Assembly (NCBI GenBank): GCA_019423125.1
Contig: JAHZBZ010000001.1
Coordinates: 146,406-210,405 of the forward strand
DNA length: 64,000 nt
Reading direction: 5' to 3'
Source: Bacillota bacterium
GTDB taxonomy: Bacteria > Bacillota > Clostridia > Christensenellales > Borkfalkiaceae
The position numbers and the translations under genes were made by a program. The notes below the pieces were generated by a model. That model did no database searches and was not told the DNA's origin. It worked only from the letters and a program-made list of their open reading frames with translations. This document shows, one piece after another, positions 25,562-34,121 of the stretch; positions within the stretch are counted from its first letter, which is position 1; the number at the start of each line of letters is the position of its first letter.

Positions 25562-26284
25562 ATGATCAGGATCGCCATACTCGACGAAAAGAGGGAAGAC
25601 GCTCTGAAACTGAAGAGGATACTTCTCGGAGAAGGGAAAGCCACGATCGGACAGGCGGATATCGTCTGGTTCGACAGTGTCATCGACTTTTTCGAGCAGT
25701 ACAGAGCAGACTTTGACCTAATTTTTCTGGAGACGGATTTTTCGTACGCAAGCGGGATGGGCGTTGCGCGTCGCATACGGCAGTTGGATGCGCGCGCTCT
25801 CTTGGTGTTTGTTTCGGCCACGCTTGCGCAGGCGGCGGCAGGTTACAAGGTTTCCGCGACGGATTATCTCAAAAAACCGCTATGCAAGGAGAGCGTATGC
25901 GATGCCCTTTCCAGGGCGGCGCCCTTCCTCTCGCGGACGGAGATAGACCGCAGCCTGGTCGTCCGTACGGCGAGCGGATTGCAGAGGATCATGGTCTCCG
26001 ATCTGTATTACGTCGATGTGTGCAGACACAAACTCACTTTTCATACCGCGGGAGATTCTTTCGAGTGCTGGGGCACTCTCTCTGGCGTCGCGCAGCTCCT
26101 GCCTTCGGATGAGTTTTTCCGTCCCAACAATTATCTGCTCGTCAATCTATTGCATGTAAAGGGGGTGCGCGGTGACAGTGTTTGCGTCGGTGCGGAAGAC
26201 CTGAAGATCTCCAGGCAACGCCGCAGCGATTTTATGCTCACTTTTGAACGCTTTCTGAAAAAAAGGGGCAAGACGCTCGTCTGA
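25562..26284 (+). CDS. LytTR-family regulator with Glu in place of the phospho-acceptor Asp
   Basis: The 240-residue product has a receiver-like domain (1-120) and a LytTR DNA-binding domain (about 130-235, DLYYVDVCRHKLTFHT). The acidic pair D8/E9, Ser in VFVSATL and Lys in YLKKPL are kept. The acceptor position carries Glu57 in LIFLETDFS (codon GAG), exactly where the regulator at 4206-4964 has Asp57. Glu at this site often mimics the phosphorylated state in receiver domains, so this protein may act without a kinase; that is inference. It has its own promoter and is followed by a second, canonical regulator. Confidence 0.88.
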   Translation: MIRIAILDEKREDALKLKRILLGEGKATIGQADIVWFDSVIDFFEQYRADFDLIFLETDFSYASGMGVARRIRQLDARALLVFVSATLAQAAAGYKVSATDYLKKPLCKESVCDALSRAAPFLSRTEIDRSLVVRTASGLQRIMVSDLYYVDVCRHKLTFHTAGDSFECWGTLSGVAQLLPSDEFFRPNNYLLVNLLHVKGVRGDSVCVGAEDLKISRQRRSDFMLTFERFLKKRGKTLV

Positions 26285-26329
26285 TCGCGCTTTTTCTTCT
26301 CGTACGGTGGTCCCGACAGAAAACGGGAT

Positions 26330-26358
26330 TGTATTTTGAGCGCGGATGTGTTATACTT
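26330..26358 (+). promoter_or_regulatory. Promoter of the second LytTR regulator and kinase
   Basis: TTGTAT (26330-26335) and TATACT (26353-26358) are 17 bases apart, 46 bases before the ATG at 26404. Confidence 0.7.
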
Positions 26359-26403
26359 TTAACGCGGCGGAACGGAAAGGGAGCCGTTCCGGAAGGAGGA
26401 GAG

Positions 26404-27129
26404 ATGATAAATATAGCGATCGTCGAGGACGACGACAGCGACGCGGCGCTTCTGGAGAACTGTCTGAACAGATATTTTTTGACGAACGGACGCGCATATT
26501 CGATCTCGCGTTTCAAGAGCGCGCAGACATTTCTGGTTGTATGTAAAAAGTTCGATCTTGTCTTTCTCGATATCGAACTTCCCGAGATGGACGGGATGAC
26601 GGCCGCGGAGGAGATGCGAAAGTCAAACGAGTTTATCACGCTTATATTTGTGACCAACATGGGGCAGCTCGCGATCAAAGGTTATGCGGTCGATGCACTC
26701 GATTTCATCGTCAAACCCGTGGTTTATGAAAATTTTGTCGTAAAACTGCGCAAGGCGCTCGCACGTGTCGCGGAAAACAGCAACCGCGAGATCTCCGTAA
26801 GCGTTTTGGGCGGGGGCGTACAACGCATGCTCGTCTCTTCGGTGCGTTACGTGGAAATCATCGGGCATAATATTTCCTATCATACGGACGTCGGTGTCGT
26901 TCAGTCTTACGGCACTCTGAAAAGCTGCGAAGACCTGCTCGGGGACGGGTTTGCGCGCTGCAACAGTTGTTACCTTGTCAATCTCAAGTACGTCAACGGC
27001 ATCAAGGGCTATACGGTGAACGTAGACGGACAGGAACTCAAAGTCAGCCAACCGAAGAAAAAGAGCTTTATCAAGGCTTTGAACGAGTATTTCGCGGGAG
27101 GCGGCGGCCATGTTCCTTTCCTTCGGTAA
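26404..27129 (+). CDS. LytTR-family response regulator (canonical)
   Basis: The 241-residue product has a receiver with E8/D9, phospho-acceptor Asp56 in LVFLDIELP, Thr in FVTNM and Lys in FIVKPV. A LytTR domain follows (SVRYVEIIGHNISYHT) with the NSCYLVNLKYV segment. The ATG at 26404 follows GGAAGGAGGAGAG. The kinase gene starts 20 bases before its stop, so the pair is translationally coupled. The resemblance to the regulator at 4206-4964 shows that the two GH3 loci carry related signalling modules. Confidence 0.9.
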   Translation: MINIAIVEDDDSDAALLENCLNRYFLTNGRAYSISRFKSAQTFLVVCKKFDLVFLDIELPEMDGMTAAEEMRKSNEFITLIFVTNMGQLAIKGYAVDALDFIVKPVVYENFVVKLRKALARVAENSNREISVSVLGGGVQRMLVSSVRYVEIIGHNISYHTDVGVVQSYGTLKSCEDLLGDGFARCNSCYLVNLKYVNGIKGYTVNVDGQELKVSQPKKKSFIKALNEYFAGGGGHVPFLR

Positions 27130-28495
27130 TGCGTTTTTCTGGTACAGGCTCGTCTTTCTTACAGAGCTGTTGCTCGCGGAGGGGCTTTTCACGTTCAGAC
27201 TGCGCCGCCGAGAGAACTTTTTTTGGCGTCTCGTCGGAAGCATACTGGCGCTCTATCTGATCGTCTTTTTCCTGCCGATCCTGCGCACCGAACAGGCATC
27301 GCTTGCCGTTGCGCTCAATTCGGTCACCTTTTTGCTGATCTTTGTTCTTTCGGTCGTATTTTTATACATCACCTTTCGCGAACCGTTCATCAACATCCTC
27401 TTCTGCGCGCTCGCTTCTTACACGACACAGCACCTTGCCTATGAGATTTACAGCCTCGTCGTCACGGTTACCGGTATCTCCGAGGGGGTGAGCGGCGCCT
27501 ACGGTTACGGCGAGATCCCGATGGAGTACAATGGCTTTACGGCGATCGCCTATGCGGACAGCTATGCGATCGTCTATTTTCTCATGTATGTCGTCTTCGG
27601 CCGTAAGATCAGGAAAAACAGCGACCTGCACGTCAAAAACAGCGTCGTCGTTGCGCTTGCCACCGTCACGCTCTTTACGGTCATCGTCTTCAATCTTATC
27701 GTCGTTCAGCGCATCGACGAGAATACCGATATGCTTATCGTCTGCCTGACGTATGTCTATGACATCATGTGCTGTCTTTTCGTCACTTCCATTCAGTTCG
27801 GACTGAGCGTCTCCAGCCGCATGAAAAACGAGCTGGAGATCATCCGTCAGCTTCGAACGAAGGAGCACGAGCAATACATCATCGCCAAGGAAAATATGGA
27901 CCTGATCAACCTGAAATGCCACGACCTGAAATATCAGATCCGCCGGCTGAGCACGCAGGGTCGGCTGGACGAACAGGTCACGCAGGAGATCGAGCAGTCC
28001 ATCGAGATCTACGACTCTGTGTTCAAGACGGGAAACGAGGTGCTGGACGTTGTTCTGACTGAAAAGGGACTTTTGTGCAATAAAAACGGCATCAAGCTCA
28101 CTTGCATGGCGGACGGGAAAAGTCTGGATTTTGTCAGCTCCTCAGACCTGTACTCATTGTTCGGTAACGCTGTAGACAATGCGATCGAGGCAGTGCGGGA
28201 GATACAGGACAAAAATAAAAGGACGATCGGGGTGATCGTCCGTTCGGTAAACGGTTTCGTATCCATCAGCGTGCACAATTATTACTCAAACAAGATACAG
28301 ATGGTGGACGGGCTTCCCGTCACGACAAAGGAGGACAAGCGTTATCACGGATTCGGTCTGAAAAGTATCCGCATGATCGTGGAAAAGTACGACGGGGATC
28401 TCTCCGTCGTGACGGAGGAGGGGGTGTTCTATCTGAATATTCTGTTCCCGAGCTTGTCGGTTGCGGAAGGAGGGGCGGAAAATGCGAAGGGGTAA
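27110..28495 (+). CDS. GHKL-type sensor histidine kinase of the second GH3 locus
   Basis: The 461-residue protein has about six membrane segments (residues 10-235) and a GHKL kinase core: acceptor His271 in NLKCHDLKYQIR, N box GNAVDNAIEAV, glycine box YHGFGLKSIRM. The start ATG at 27110 lies inside the regulator gene, after GGGAGG. It shares class and layout with the kinase at 2894-4222, while its membrane half differs clearly, so the signals sensed may not be the same. Its 3' end overlaps GH3-5 by 14 bases, which places a GH3 gene in the kinase operon. Confidence 0.9.
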   Translation: MFLSFGNAFFWYRLVFLTELLLAEGLFTFRLRRRENFFWRLVGSILALYLIVFFLPILRTEQASLAVALNSVTFLLIFVLSVVFLYITFREPFINILFCALASYTTQHLAYEIYSLVVTVTGISEGVSGAYGYGEIPMEYNGFTAIAYADSYAIVYFLMYVVFGRKIRKNSDLHVKNSVVVALATVTLFTVIVFNLIVVQRIDENTDMLIVCLTYVYDIMCCLFVTSIQFGLSVSSRMKNELEIIRQLRTKEHEQYIIAKENMDLINLKCHDLKYQIRRLSTQGRLDEQVTQEIEQSIEIYDSVFKTGNEVLDVVLTEKGLLCNKNGIKLTCMADGKSLDFVSSSDLYSLFGNAVDNAIEAVREIQDKNKRTIGVIVRSVNGFVSISVHNYYSNKIQMVDGLPVTTKEDKRYHGFGLKSIRMIVEKYDGDLSVVTEEGVFYLNILFPSLSVAEGGAENAKG

Positions 28496-31400
28496 AAAGC
28501 GGATGTCCGAGCGGCAGTTTCTTCTCTTTCTCATTCCGCCGCTCGCCATCCTTTTGGGCACGGTGATCGCGCTCACGGCGGTGATGGAGCACTATTCGTA
28601 TTCCATGGACATTTTCTTCGGCCGCGGCGAGCGGAAGATCGTTCAGTCGGGAGATACGGACGACTGGGACACCGACTACTACGAACAGCTATTTTCGGAG
28701 ACGACGGGCGATCACGGTTCGCGTGCGAACGGCGCAGCGGTGACCAAACAGATCACAGACGAAGGCATTGTCCTTTTGAAGAATGACGGGATCCTGCCTC
28801 TCGCGGAAGGATCCGCAGTGACGCCGTTCGGCTACCGCTATGTGCATCCTGTATACGGCGGCACGGGTTCGGCGAACACGGATTTTTTGCAGAGTTATGT
28901 CTGTACGGCAGAGGAAGGGCTGGAGAAATACTATCAGGTCAATGCGGAGGTGAAAGAACGGCTTTTCAATTCGGTGCCCGTGCGCCTGACGCAGACATCT
29001 GCCGAACCTGCCAAGCCGGAAGAAGGGAGCGACGAGTTTGCCGAGGTGAGTACCTCACTGTATGAGTTCGATCCCGGCGTCTATGCAGGGCTGGAAGATT
29101 CTTTTGCCGGAACGACGGCTTTCGTCTATATAGGCAGGATCGGCGGCGAGTCGAAAAACCTCCCGCATACCCCCTTTTATAATGATCTCGCGCCGCATGC
29201 GCTTGCCCTCACCGAATACGAAAAACAGGCGATCGCGATCGCGAAAGAGCATTGCGACGCGGTCGTCATAATCCTCGATACGTCCAATACGATGGAGATC
29301 GGCGAACTCACGGAAGGGGATCTGGAAGCGGACGCGATCGTGTGGATCGGCGGGCCCGGTTCGATGGGCTTTTCCTCTCTTGCGGACATTCTTGTCGGAA
29401 AAATCGTTCCCTCGGGCAGGACGCCGGATCTATGGGAGCGAAATATGCTTTCGTCGCCTGCCATGCAGAACTTCGACGAACAGCTGTACACCAACACGGA
29501 GGACATCCGCATCGCGGGAAACAGCGGCCGCTTCGAGCAGGGCGTCTTTTTCCTCGAATATGAGGAGGGGATCTACTACGGATACCGCTATTATGAGACG
29601 GCGTGTGTGGAAGAAAAGGGCTTTGTCTACGGCGCAACAGATGCGGAGGGAGGCTGTGTACAGGCGGGTGCGGTGGTCTATCCGTTCGGTTACGGTCTGT
29701 CCTATACATCTTTTTCACAGCGTATCCTCTCCGTCCGCGAAACGGATGGCACGATCGAGGTGACGGCAGAGGTGGCCAACACAGGCAAATCGGACGGAAA
29801 GGAGACGTTGCAGCTCTATTGCACCGCTCCCTATACGGAAACGGACGCGGAGCTCGGAATCGAAAAGGCGGGAAAGAGCCTTCTTGCGTTTGAAAAGGTT
29901 TTCTTATCCGCAGGCGAATGCAGGACGGTTACGCTTTCTTTCGCAAAGGAGGACATGGCGTCCTATTGTTCCGTGCACGAGAACGGAGACGGGACGCGCG
30001 GATGCTATGTTCTGGAAGAGGGCGAATATGTTCTCACGCTCGGAAAAAACAGCCACGAGAGCTGGGACAGCGATCTGTTTAGTGTTCCGGCAACGGTCTG
30101 GTACGATGATGACACGCCGCGTGCGAGTGAGGTGCGCGCACAGTCCGAACTGGATGCGAAAGGGAATTCCCTCGGCATCCCTGCGAAGGCGGTCGTCGAT
30201 AAGAATGCGGAATTTGTCTCCGCGCACAATGTTTTCGAGGACAGCGAGGATTACATGAAAACGGAGGCGGTCGTCTTTTCGCGCAGAGACTGGGAAGGTA
30301 CGTTCCCGCAGCTCTCGGAGAGGAAGGCTTTGTCCGAAGCGCGGAAGGCGGAATGCTCTTCTTTTGATCCGCTGAACGACCCGTTGCTCGGGCTTGCGTG
30401 TGAGGGGAGCGTCAACTACGCGGAAGATGCTCCCGAGAGCAGACAGGATAGCGGCCTTGTTCTCTCCGATATGCGCGGTCTCGGGTATTACGATGAGGCG
30501 TGGGAGAGTTTCCTCGATCAGATCGACTACGACGAAGAGGCGGTCGTCGATATGGTTTTCGGTTCGATGTTCTCCACGGCGCAGGTCGAATGCATCGGAA
30601 AGCCGAAGACGGTCGACCTCGACGGGTCGCAGGGCATCAAGATCACGGGCGCTTCCGATGTGCTCGCGACCTGTGCCTATTGTTCGGAGGTGACGGTTGC
30701 GGCTACGTGGAACACGGCGCTCGCGCGCGCCTATGGCGAGGCGATCGGGCAGGAGTGCCTAACGCTCGGTGTCAACGGTTGGTATGCGCCTGCCGTCAAT
30801 ATCCACCGTACACCCTTCTGCGGCAGAAACTTCGAATATTATTCGGAAGATCCGCTCCTGTCGGGCAAAATGGCGGCGGCGTGTATTTCGGGCGCTTCGG
30901 AGTCGGGCGTCGTATGCTACCTCAAACATCTCGGCATGAACGAGTTTGAGGACAACGCGATTAATACCTGCTGCTGGGCGACCGAACAGACTATCCGCGA
31001 GATCTACCTGCGCGGGTTCGAGATCGCTGTGAAGGAAGCGGAAAAGACGATCCGATATATCTGCGACTCCGAAGGCACGCGAGCGGAAAAAACGGTACGC
31101 GGCTGCACCGCCGTGATGGCGGCCGGCACGTTGATGGGGGCGACGTGGGGCGCCGCGAACTATGCCCTGCTCGAAGAGATCCTGCGCGGAGAATGGGGCT
31201 TTCAGGGAGTCGTTACGACGGACAATGCACCGCAAGCTACGCCCAATGTCGCCTATAAGGCGATTTTTGCGGGTTCCGATCTGCGCATGAACTGGCGCAG
31301 TGTCGAAACGGATGTCGTGTCCGTTGGGGCGGGGCAATGGGTGATTCGCCGCGCAGTCAAAAACATTTGCTTTGCATATGCGAACAGCAATGTCACAGAC

Positions 31401-31571
31401 GGACTCGCGCCCGGCGCGACCGCATATTATACGATGTCGCCGTGGCGCATTGCCCTTCTCTTTGCAAACATCGGGGCGGGTATCGTCGTGCTTTGCGGGA
31501 TCGCGGCAATCGTCTTGCGCCATTTTGACAGAAAAAAACATCCGCAGTGCTACCGTGAAGAAGGGGAATGA
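28482..31571 (+). CDS. Circularly permuted GH3-family protein 5, membrane-anchored at both ends
   Basis: The 1029-residue protein has an N-terminal helix (about 17-40) and a C-terminal helix before RHFDRKKHPQ. Order is alpha/beta sandwich, FnIII-like domain (ETLQLYCTAPY), TIM barrel with AVNIHRTPFCGRNFEYYSED, KHLGMNEFE and Asp914 in VVTTDNAPQ. The acid/base loop reads GRIGGESKN, so Glu223 is present but the second Gly and the following Asp are changed. The start chosen is ATG 28482 after GGAGGGG. Its overlap with the kinase gene suggests it is expressed with the sensor and could feed back on signal supply; that is speculation. Confidence 0.9.
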   Translation: MRRGKKRMSERQFLLFLIPPLAILLGTVIALTAVMEHYSYSMDIFFGRGERKIVQSGDTDDWDTDYYEQLFSETTGDHGSRANGAAVTKQITDEGIVLLKNDGILPLAEGSAVTPFGYRYVHPVYGGTGSANTDFLQSYVCTAEEGLEKYYQVNAEVKERLFNSVPVRLTQTSAEPAKPEEGSDEFAEVSTSLYEFDPGVYAGLEDSFAGTTAFVYIGRIGGESKNLPHTPFYNDLAPHALALTEYEKQAIAIAKEHCDAVVIILDTSNTMEIGELTEGDLEADAIVWIGGPGSMGFSSLADILVGKIVPSGRTPDLWERNMLSSPAMQNFDEQLYTNTEDIRIAGNSGRFEQGVFFLEYEEGIYYGYRYYETACVEEKGFVYGATDAEGGCVQAGAVVYPFGYGLSYTSFSQRILSVRETDGTIEVTAEVANTGKSDGKETLQLYCTAPYTETDAELGIEKAGKSLLAFEKVFLSAGECRTVTLSFAKEDMASYCSVHENGDGTRGCYVLEEGEYVLTLGKNSHESWDSDLFSVPATVWYDDDTPRASEVRAQSELDAKGNSLGIPAKAVVDKNAEFVSAHNVFEDSEDYMKTEAVVFSRRDWEGTFPQLSERKALSEARKAECSSFDPLNDPLLGLACEGSVNYAEDAPESRQDSGLVLSDMRGLGYYDEAWESFLDQIDYDEEAVVDMVFGSMFSTAQVECIGKPKTVDLDGSQGIKITGASDVLATCAYCSEVTVAATWNTALARAYGEAIGQECLTLGVNGWYAPAVNIHRTPFCGRNFEYYSEDPLLSGKMAAACISGASESGVVCYLKHLGMNEFEDNAINTCCWATEQTIREIYLRGFEIAVKEAEKTIRYICDSEGTRAEKTVRGCTAVMAAGTLMGATWGAANYALLEEILRGEWGFQGVVTTDNAPQATPNVAYKAIFAGSDLRMNWRSVETDVVSVGAGQWVIRRAVKNICFAYANSNVTDGLAPGATAYYTMSPWRIALLFANIGAGIVVLCGIAAIVLRHFDRKKHPQCYREEGE

Positions 31572-31700
31572 TCCGCCACAGAAAGACAGACAAGTCTGCC
31601 TTCCATTTTATCTGTTAATTTTTTGGAGATCGATCTTGGCGATTTATTTCATATCACTACAATTGATATAAAATGAATTAAAACAATAAGACAAGCAAAA
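31572..31700. other. Short gap before repeat copy B
   Basis: No gene or clear hairpin is seen here. The end of the second GH3 locus carries no terminator of its own before the repeat, so the repeat stem itself may end transcription. Confidence 0.35.
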
Positions 31701-31901
31701 GAGCGGATTTGCTCGCGCCGTCAAGGAGAAGGGGAGTCGATCGGGTTTAGTCCTGCCCCTTCCGCGCGGGAAATATCGCATCGTCGTCAATAAGCCGCCC
31801 CGACCTGAAACGGTCGGGGCGGCTTGTCAGTTTTGCGCGATATTTTCCCGTCCTTGACGGCGCAGGCAAAAATCCGCTACAACCGCATCTCCCGAAGAGA
31901 A
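31701..31901. repeat. 201-bp fold-back repeat, copy B
   Basis: This is the second copy of the element at 15162-15362, same orientation, about 92% identical. Most differences fall in one 24-base patch (31740-31763). The inner stem is perfect here: AAGCCGCCCCGACC with GGTCGGGGCGGCTT. Changes in the inner stem between copies (A to G in the right arm) keep or improve pairing, which hints that the folded form matters. Confidence 0.85.
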
Positions 31902-31958
31902 TCACGCTATACTTTAAACTACGGGAAGTATCCTTAAACAAACCCGCAGAAGAGTGTA

Positions 31959-31991
31959 CCCGACCGCGAAATTATCGCAGTCGGGCTTTTT
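31959..31991 (+). terminator. Plus-strand terminator after repeat copy B
   Basis: CCCGAC pairs with GTCGGG, with an inner GCGA/TCGC stem, followed by CTTTTTTC. It would stop plus-strand transcripts leaving the GH3 locus. Confidence 0.75.
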
Positions 31992-32177
31992 TCATGCGAT
32001 CTCCTCAAATGTCATCTTGAATGTCTGTCCGTTTGTAAGACGCATCAAAAGGGCGTTCTCGCATTCTGAAAGTTCACAGACAAAAAAGTCCTTTAAAATC
32101 GGTTTCATTTCTTCTAACAGATTTTTCGCATCCGTCCTGAAATTTTTCTCTGCATTTTTGCATCGTTCTTGTTCCAT
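31992..32177 (-). CDS. Small protein divergent from the HTH repressor
   Basis: The 61-residue product (MEQERCKNAEKNFRTDAKNL at the start) is a charged helical protein with no family I recognise. It is probably real. The ATG at 32177 has AAGGAG about 12 bases upstream, and a consensus minus-strand promoter lies at 32239-32267. The gene is divergent from the two-HTH regulator at 32319, with one operator-like palindrome between them, a layout typical of a repressor and a gene it controls. Confidence 0.6.
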   Translation of the reverse strand: MEQERCKNAEKNFRTDAKNLLEEMKPILKDFFVCELSECENALLMRLTNGQTFKMTFEEIA

Positions 32178-32238
32178 AGTAATTCATGTGCTCCTTTTGT
32201 TTATTCGCTTCTCCGCGCGCATCGGATCGTGTAAAGAT

Positions 32239-32267
32239 ATTATAGGTCTCATTCGCGGTAAAGTCAA
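32239..32267 (-). promoter_or_regulatory. Promoter of the small divergent gene
   Basis: On the minus strand TTGACT (32267-32262) and TATAAT (32244-32239) are 17 bases apart. The left operator arm lies inside the spacer. Confidence 0.8.
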
Positions 32268-32289
32268 AAAATTTTTAACCAAATGAGAC
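32246..32289. promoter_or_regulatory. Operator-like inverted repeat between divergent genes
   Basis: Perfect 8-bp arms GTCTCATT (32246-32253) and AATGAGAC (32282-32289) lie 28 bases apart. One arm sits in the minus-strand promoter spacer and the other close to the plus-strand -10 (CATAAT). This suits binding by the HTH protein encoded at 32319. Confidence 0.5.
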
Positions 32290-32318
32290 ATAATTTATTG
32301 TAGAAAAAGGACTTTATT

Positions 32319-32756
32319 ATGGTTAATTTGTCGAAATTTAGTGAATCTCTGGCGGAGCTCATGCAAGAGCGGAATTTATCGGTGAAAGAGCTTGCAAAAG
32401 CGGTAGGAGTAAAAAGCTCCAATCTCTATTATTATCTGCGCGCGGAGCGGCTTCCGTCAGTGGAGTCAATTGTCGCGCTTGCAAATTATTTTGCATGTTC
32501 CACGGACTTTTTGTTGGGGCTTACGGAGGAAAACGTAACGGAAACATATAGACCGTGCCCTCCGTTTTCTCAGCGATTAGATTTTCTGATCGAGTATTTC
32601 GGAGTATCGACGTATAAGGTCTATACGCAGACAAATGTTTCAAAAGCGAGATTTTTTGACTGGAAGCGTGGTAAATACATGCCGTCGCTGGACAATATCA
32701 TTAAACTTGCCGAAGTTTTCGATTGTTCCGTAGACTTTGTTCTCGGGAGGGTATAG
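32319..32756 (+). CDS. XRE-type regulator with two HTH domains
   Basis: The 145-residue protein contains two tandem Cro/C1-type helix-turn-helix domains, residues 4-68 (VKELAKAVGVKSSNLYYYLR) and 82-145 (TYKVYTQTNVSKARFFDWKR). Each ends in the same DFLLG or DFVLG motif. Two-HTH single-chain repressors of this kind are seen next to mobile-element and bacteriocin-type genes. AAAAAGG precedes the ATG by eight bases. It probably represses itself and the divergent gene through the palindrome at 32246-32289. Confidence 0.85.
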   Translation: MVNLSKFSESLAELMQERNLSVKELAKAVGVKSSNLYYYLRAERLPSVESIVALANYFACSTDFLLGLTEENVTETYRPCPPFSQRLDFLIEYFGVSTYKVYTQTNVSKARFFDWKRGKYMPSLDNIIKLAEVFDCSVDFVLGRV

Positions 32757-32882
32757 AGAAGGGCAAAGACAGACGAGGAGGTAAATCTTCTCGTCTTTTT
32801 TAATATGATAGAAAGTCAAGGGGAATTTGCGATATTCTATTGTAATCATACACCATTTTATGGGCTTATTTAATGAGCAATA

Positions 32883-32911
32883 TTGACATTAGTATAAAAA
32901 AATGCTATAAT
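32883..32911 (+). promoter_or_regulatory. Consensus promoter of the radical SAM gene
   Basis: TTGACA (32883-32888) and TATAAT (32906-32911) are exactly 17 bases apart, a perfect SigA promoter, 86 bases before the ATG. Confidence 0.88.
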
Positions 32912-32996
32912 TTATTCAAATTAAGATGACATTAATTAAGAGTGTGGGATATCGTGAAGGTTGCCGTTGGGCATATTAAAGAATAGAGGAGAATCT

Positions 32997-34100
32997 ATGG
33001 CGGATAGACAAGTTACATTAATTGTAACAAATAATTGTAATCTTAATTGTGTTTATTGTTATGAAAAGCATAATAAAAGACGTATGAGTTTAGATACTGC
33101 AAAGCGGATTGTATTAGACGAAGTACATAATGCTCAAGGGAAGTCGCTAGAGTTTGATTTCTTCGGGGGAGAACCTTTTCTTGAATTTGATTTAATAAAA
33201 ACATGCGTTGAATTTATACAAGAAGTGTGTAAGGAGACAGGGATTAAGTACCATTGTTATGCTACCACAAATGGGACACTGGTGCACGGAGAAATTCAAC
33301 GGTGGTTGTTCAATAATTATGAATATTTTTCTTGTGGCTTAAGCATTGACGGCACTAAATATATGACCGATATCAATCGCTGTAACTCTTTTGATATGAT
33401 AGACCTTGAGTTTTTTGCGAAGAATTATTCTAATCAACCGATAAAGATGACTTTGTCGCCACAAACATTGCCGTTTCTATACGAAGGAGTCAAATTTCTT
33501 CACGATAAAGGCTTTAAAATAAGCAACAATCTGGCTTATGGTATTGATTGGAGTAACGCTGAAAATCTTGATATCTTTGCTACTCAACTTCAAATGCTGA
33601 TTGACTATTACTTAGCTAATCCTGATATCGAGCCATGCTCTTTAATAGGGGATTCAATTGCTCCGCTTGCTTATTATACTGAAAATGCGCTGAATGCGTT
33701 TGAAAAGCATTGCGGCGCAGGTATAAATATGGTGACATATGATACTGACGGCAAGGCATATCCCTGTCAGATGTTCCTACCTTTATCAGCAGGGGACAAC
33801 GCAAAATGCATTAATGAAATATCCTTTCCTGAACAGATTTCGATAAATAATCTAAATTTGGAGTGTCGAGGTTGTGTTATTAACTCGATTTGTAGCTTTT
33901 GCTATGGCAATAATTACAATGAAAGGGGTAATATTTTTTATCATAATTTACAGCTTTGCAGATATAACAAGATGATAATTAAAGCGAGAGCATACTTCAG
34001 AGCAAAACAATTTTTAAGCAATAACCTTAAAATGGACAATAATGAAAAGCAGGCGACATTAAGAAGTATAAAAATAATTCAAGAAAAACTTAATGATTAA
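32997..34100 (+). CDS. Radical SAM/SPASM peptide maturase
   Basis: The 367-residue enzyme has the radical SAM cluster motif C14-x3-C18-x2-C21 (CNLNCVYC) and a FDFFGGEPFLEF segment typical of peptide maturases. C-terminally it has a SPASM-type Cys cluster (HCGAGINMVTYDTDGKAYPC, then CRGCVINSICSFC and a final C in LQLCRYN). Such enzymes install thioether or other radical-made links in ribosomal peptides. A 42-residue Cys-containing peptide gene follows after 21 bases. The start was set at ATG 32997 because AGAGGAGA precedes it. No transporter or protease gene is next to it. The DNA is AT-rich, unlike the flanking GH3 region, suggesting transfer. Confidence 0.92.
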   Translation: MADRQVTLIVTNNCNLNCVYCYEKHNKRRMSLDTAKRIVLDEVHNAQGKSLEFDFFGGEPFLEFDLIKTCVEFIQEVCKETGIKYHCYATTNGTLVHGEIQRWLFNNYEYFSCGLSIDGTKYMTDINRCNSFDMIDLEFFAKNYSNQPIKMTLSPQTLPFLYEGVKFLHDKGFKISNNLAYGIDWSNAENLDIFATQLQMLIDYYLANPDIEPCSLIGDSIAPLAYYTENALNAFEKHCGAGINMVTYDTDGKAYPCQMFLPLSAGDNAKCINEISFPEQISINNLNLECRGCVINSICSFCYGNNYNERGNIFYHNLQLCRYNKMIIKARAYFRAKQFLSNNLKMDNNEKQATLRSIKIIQEKLND

Positions 34101-34121
34101 ACAAAATAGGAGGGACAAGAA

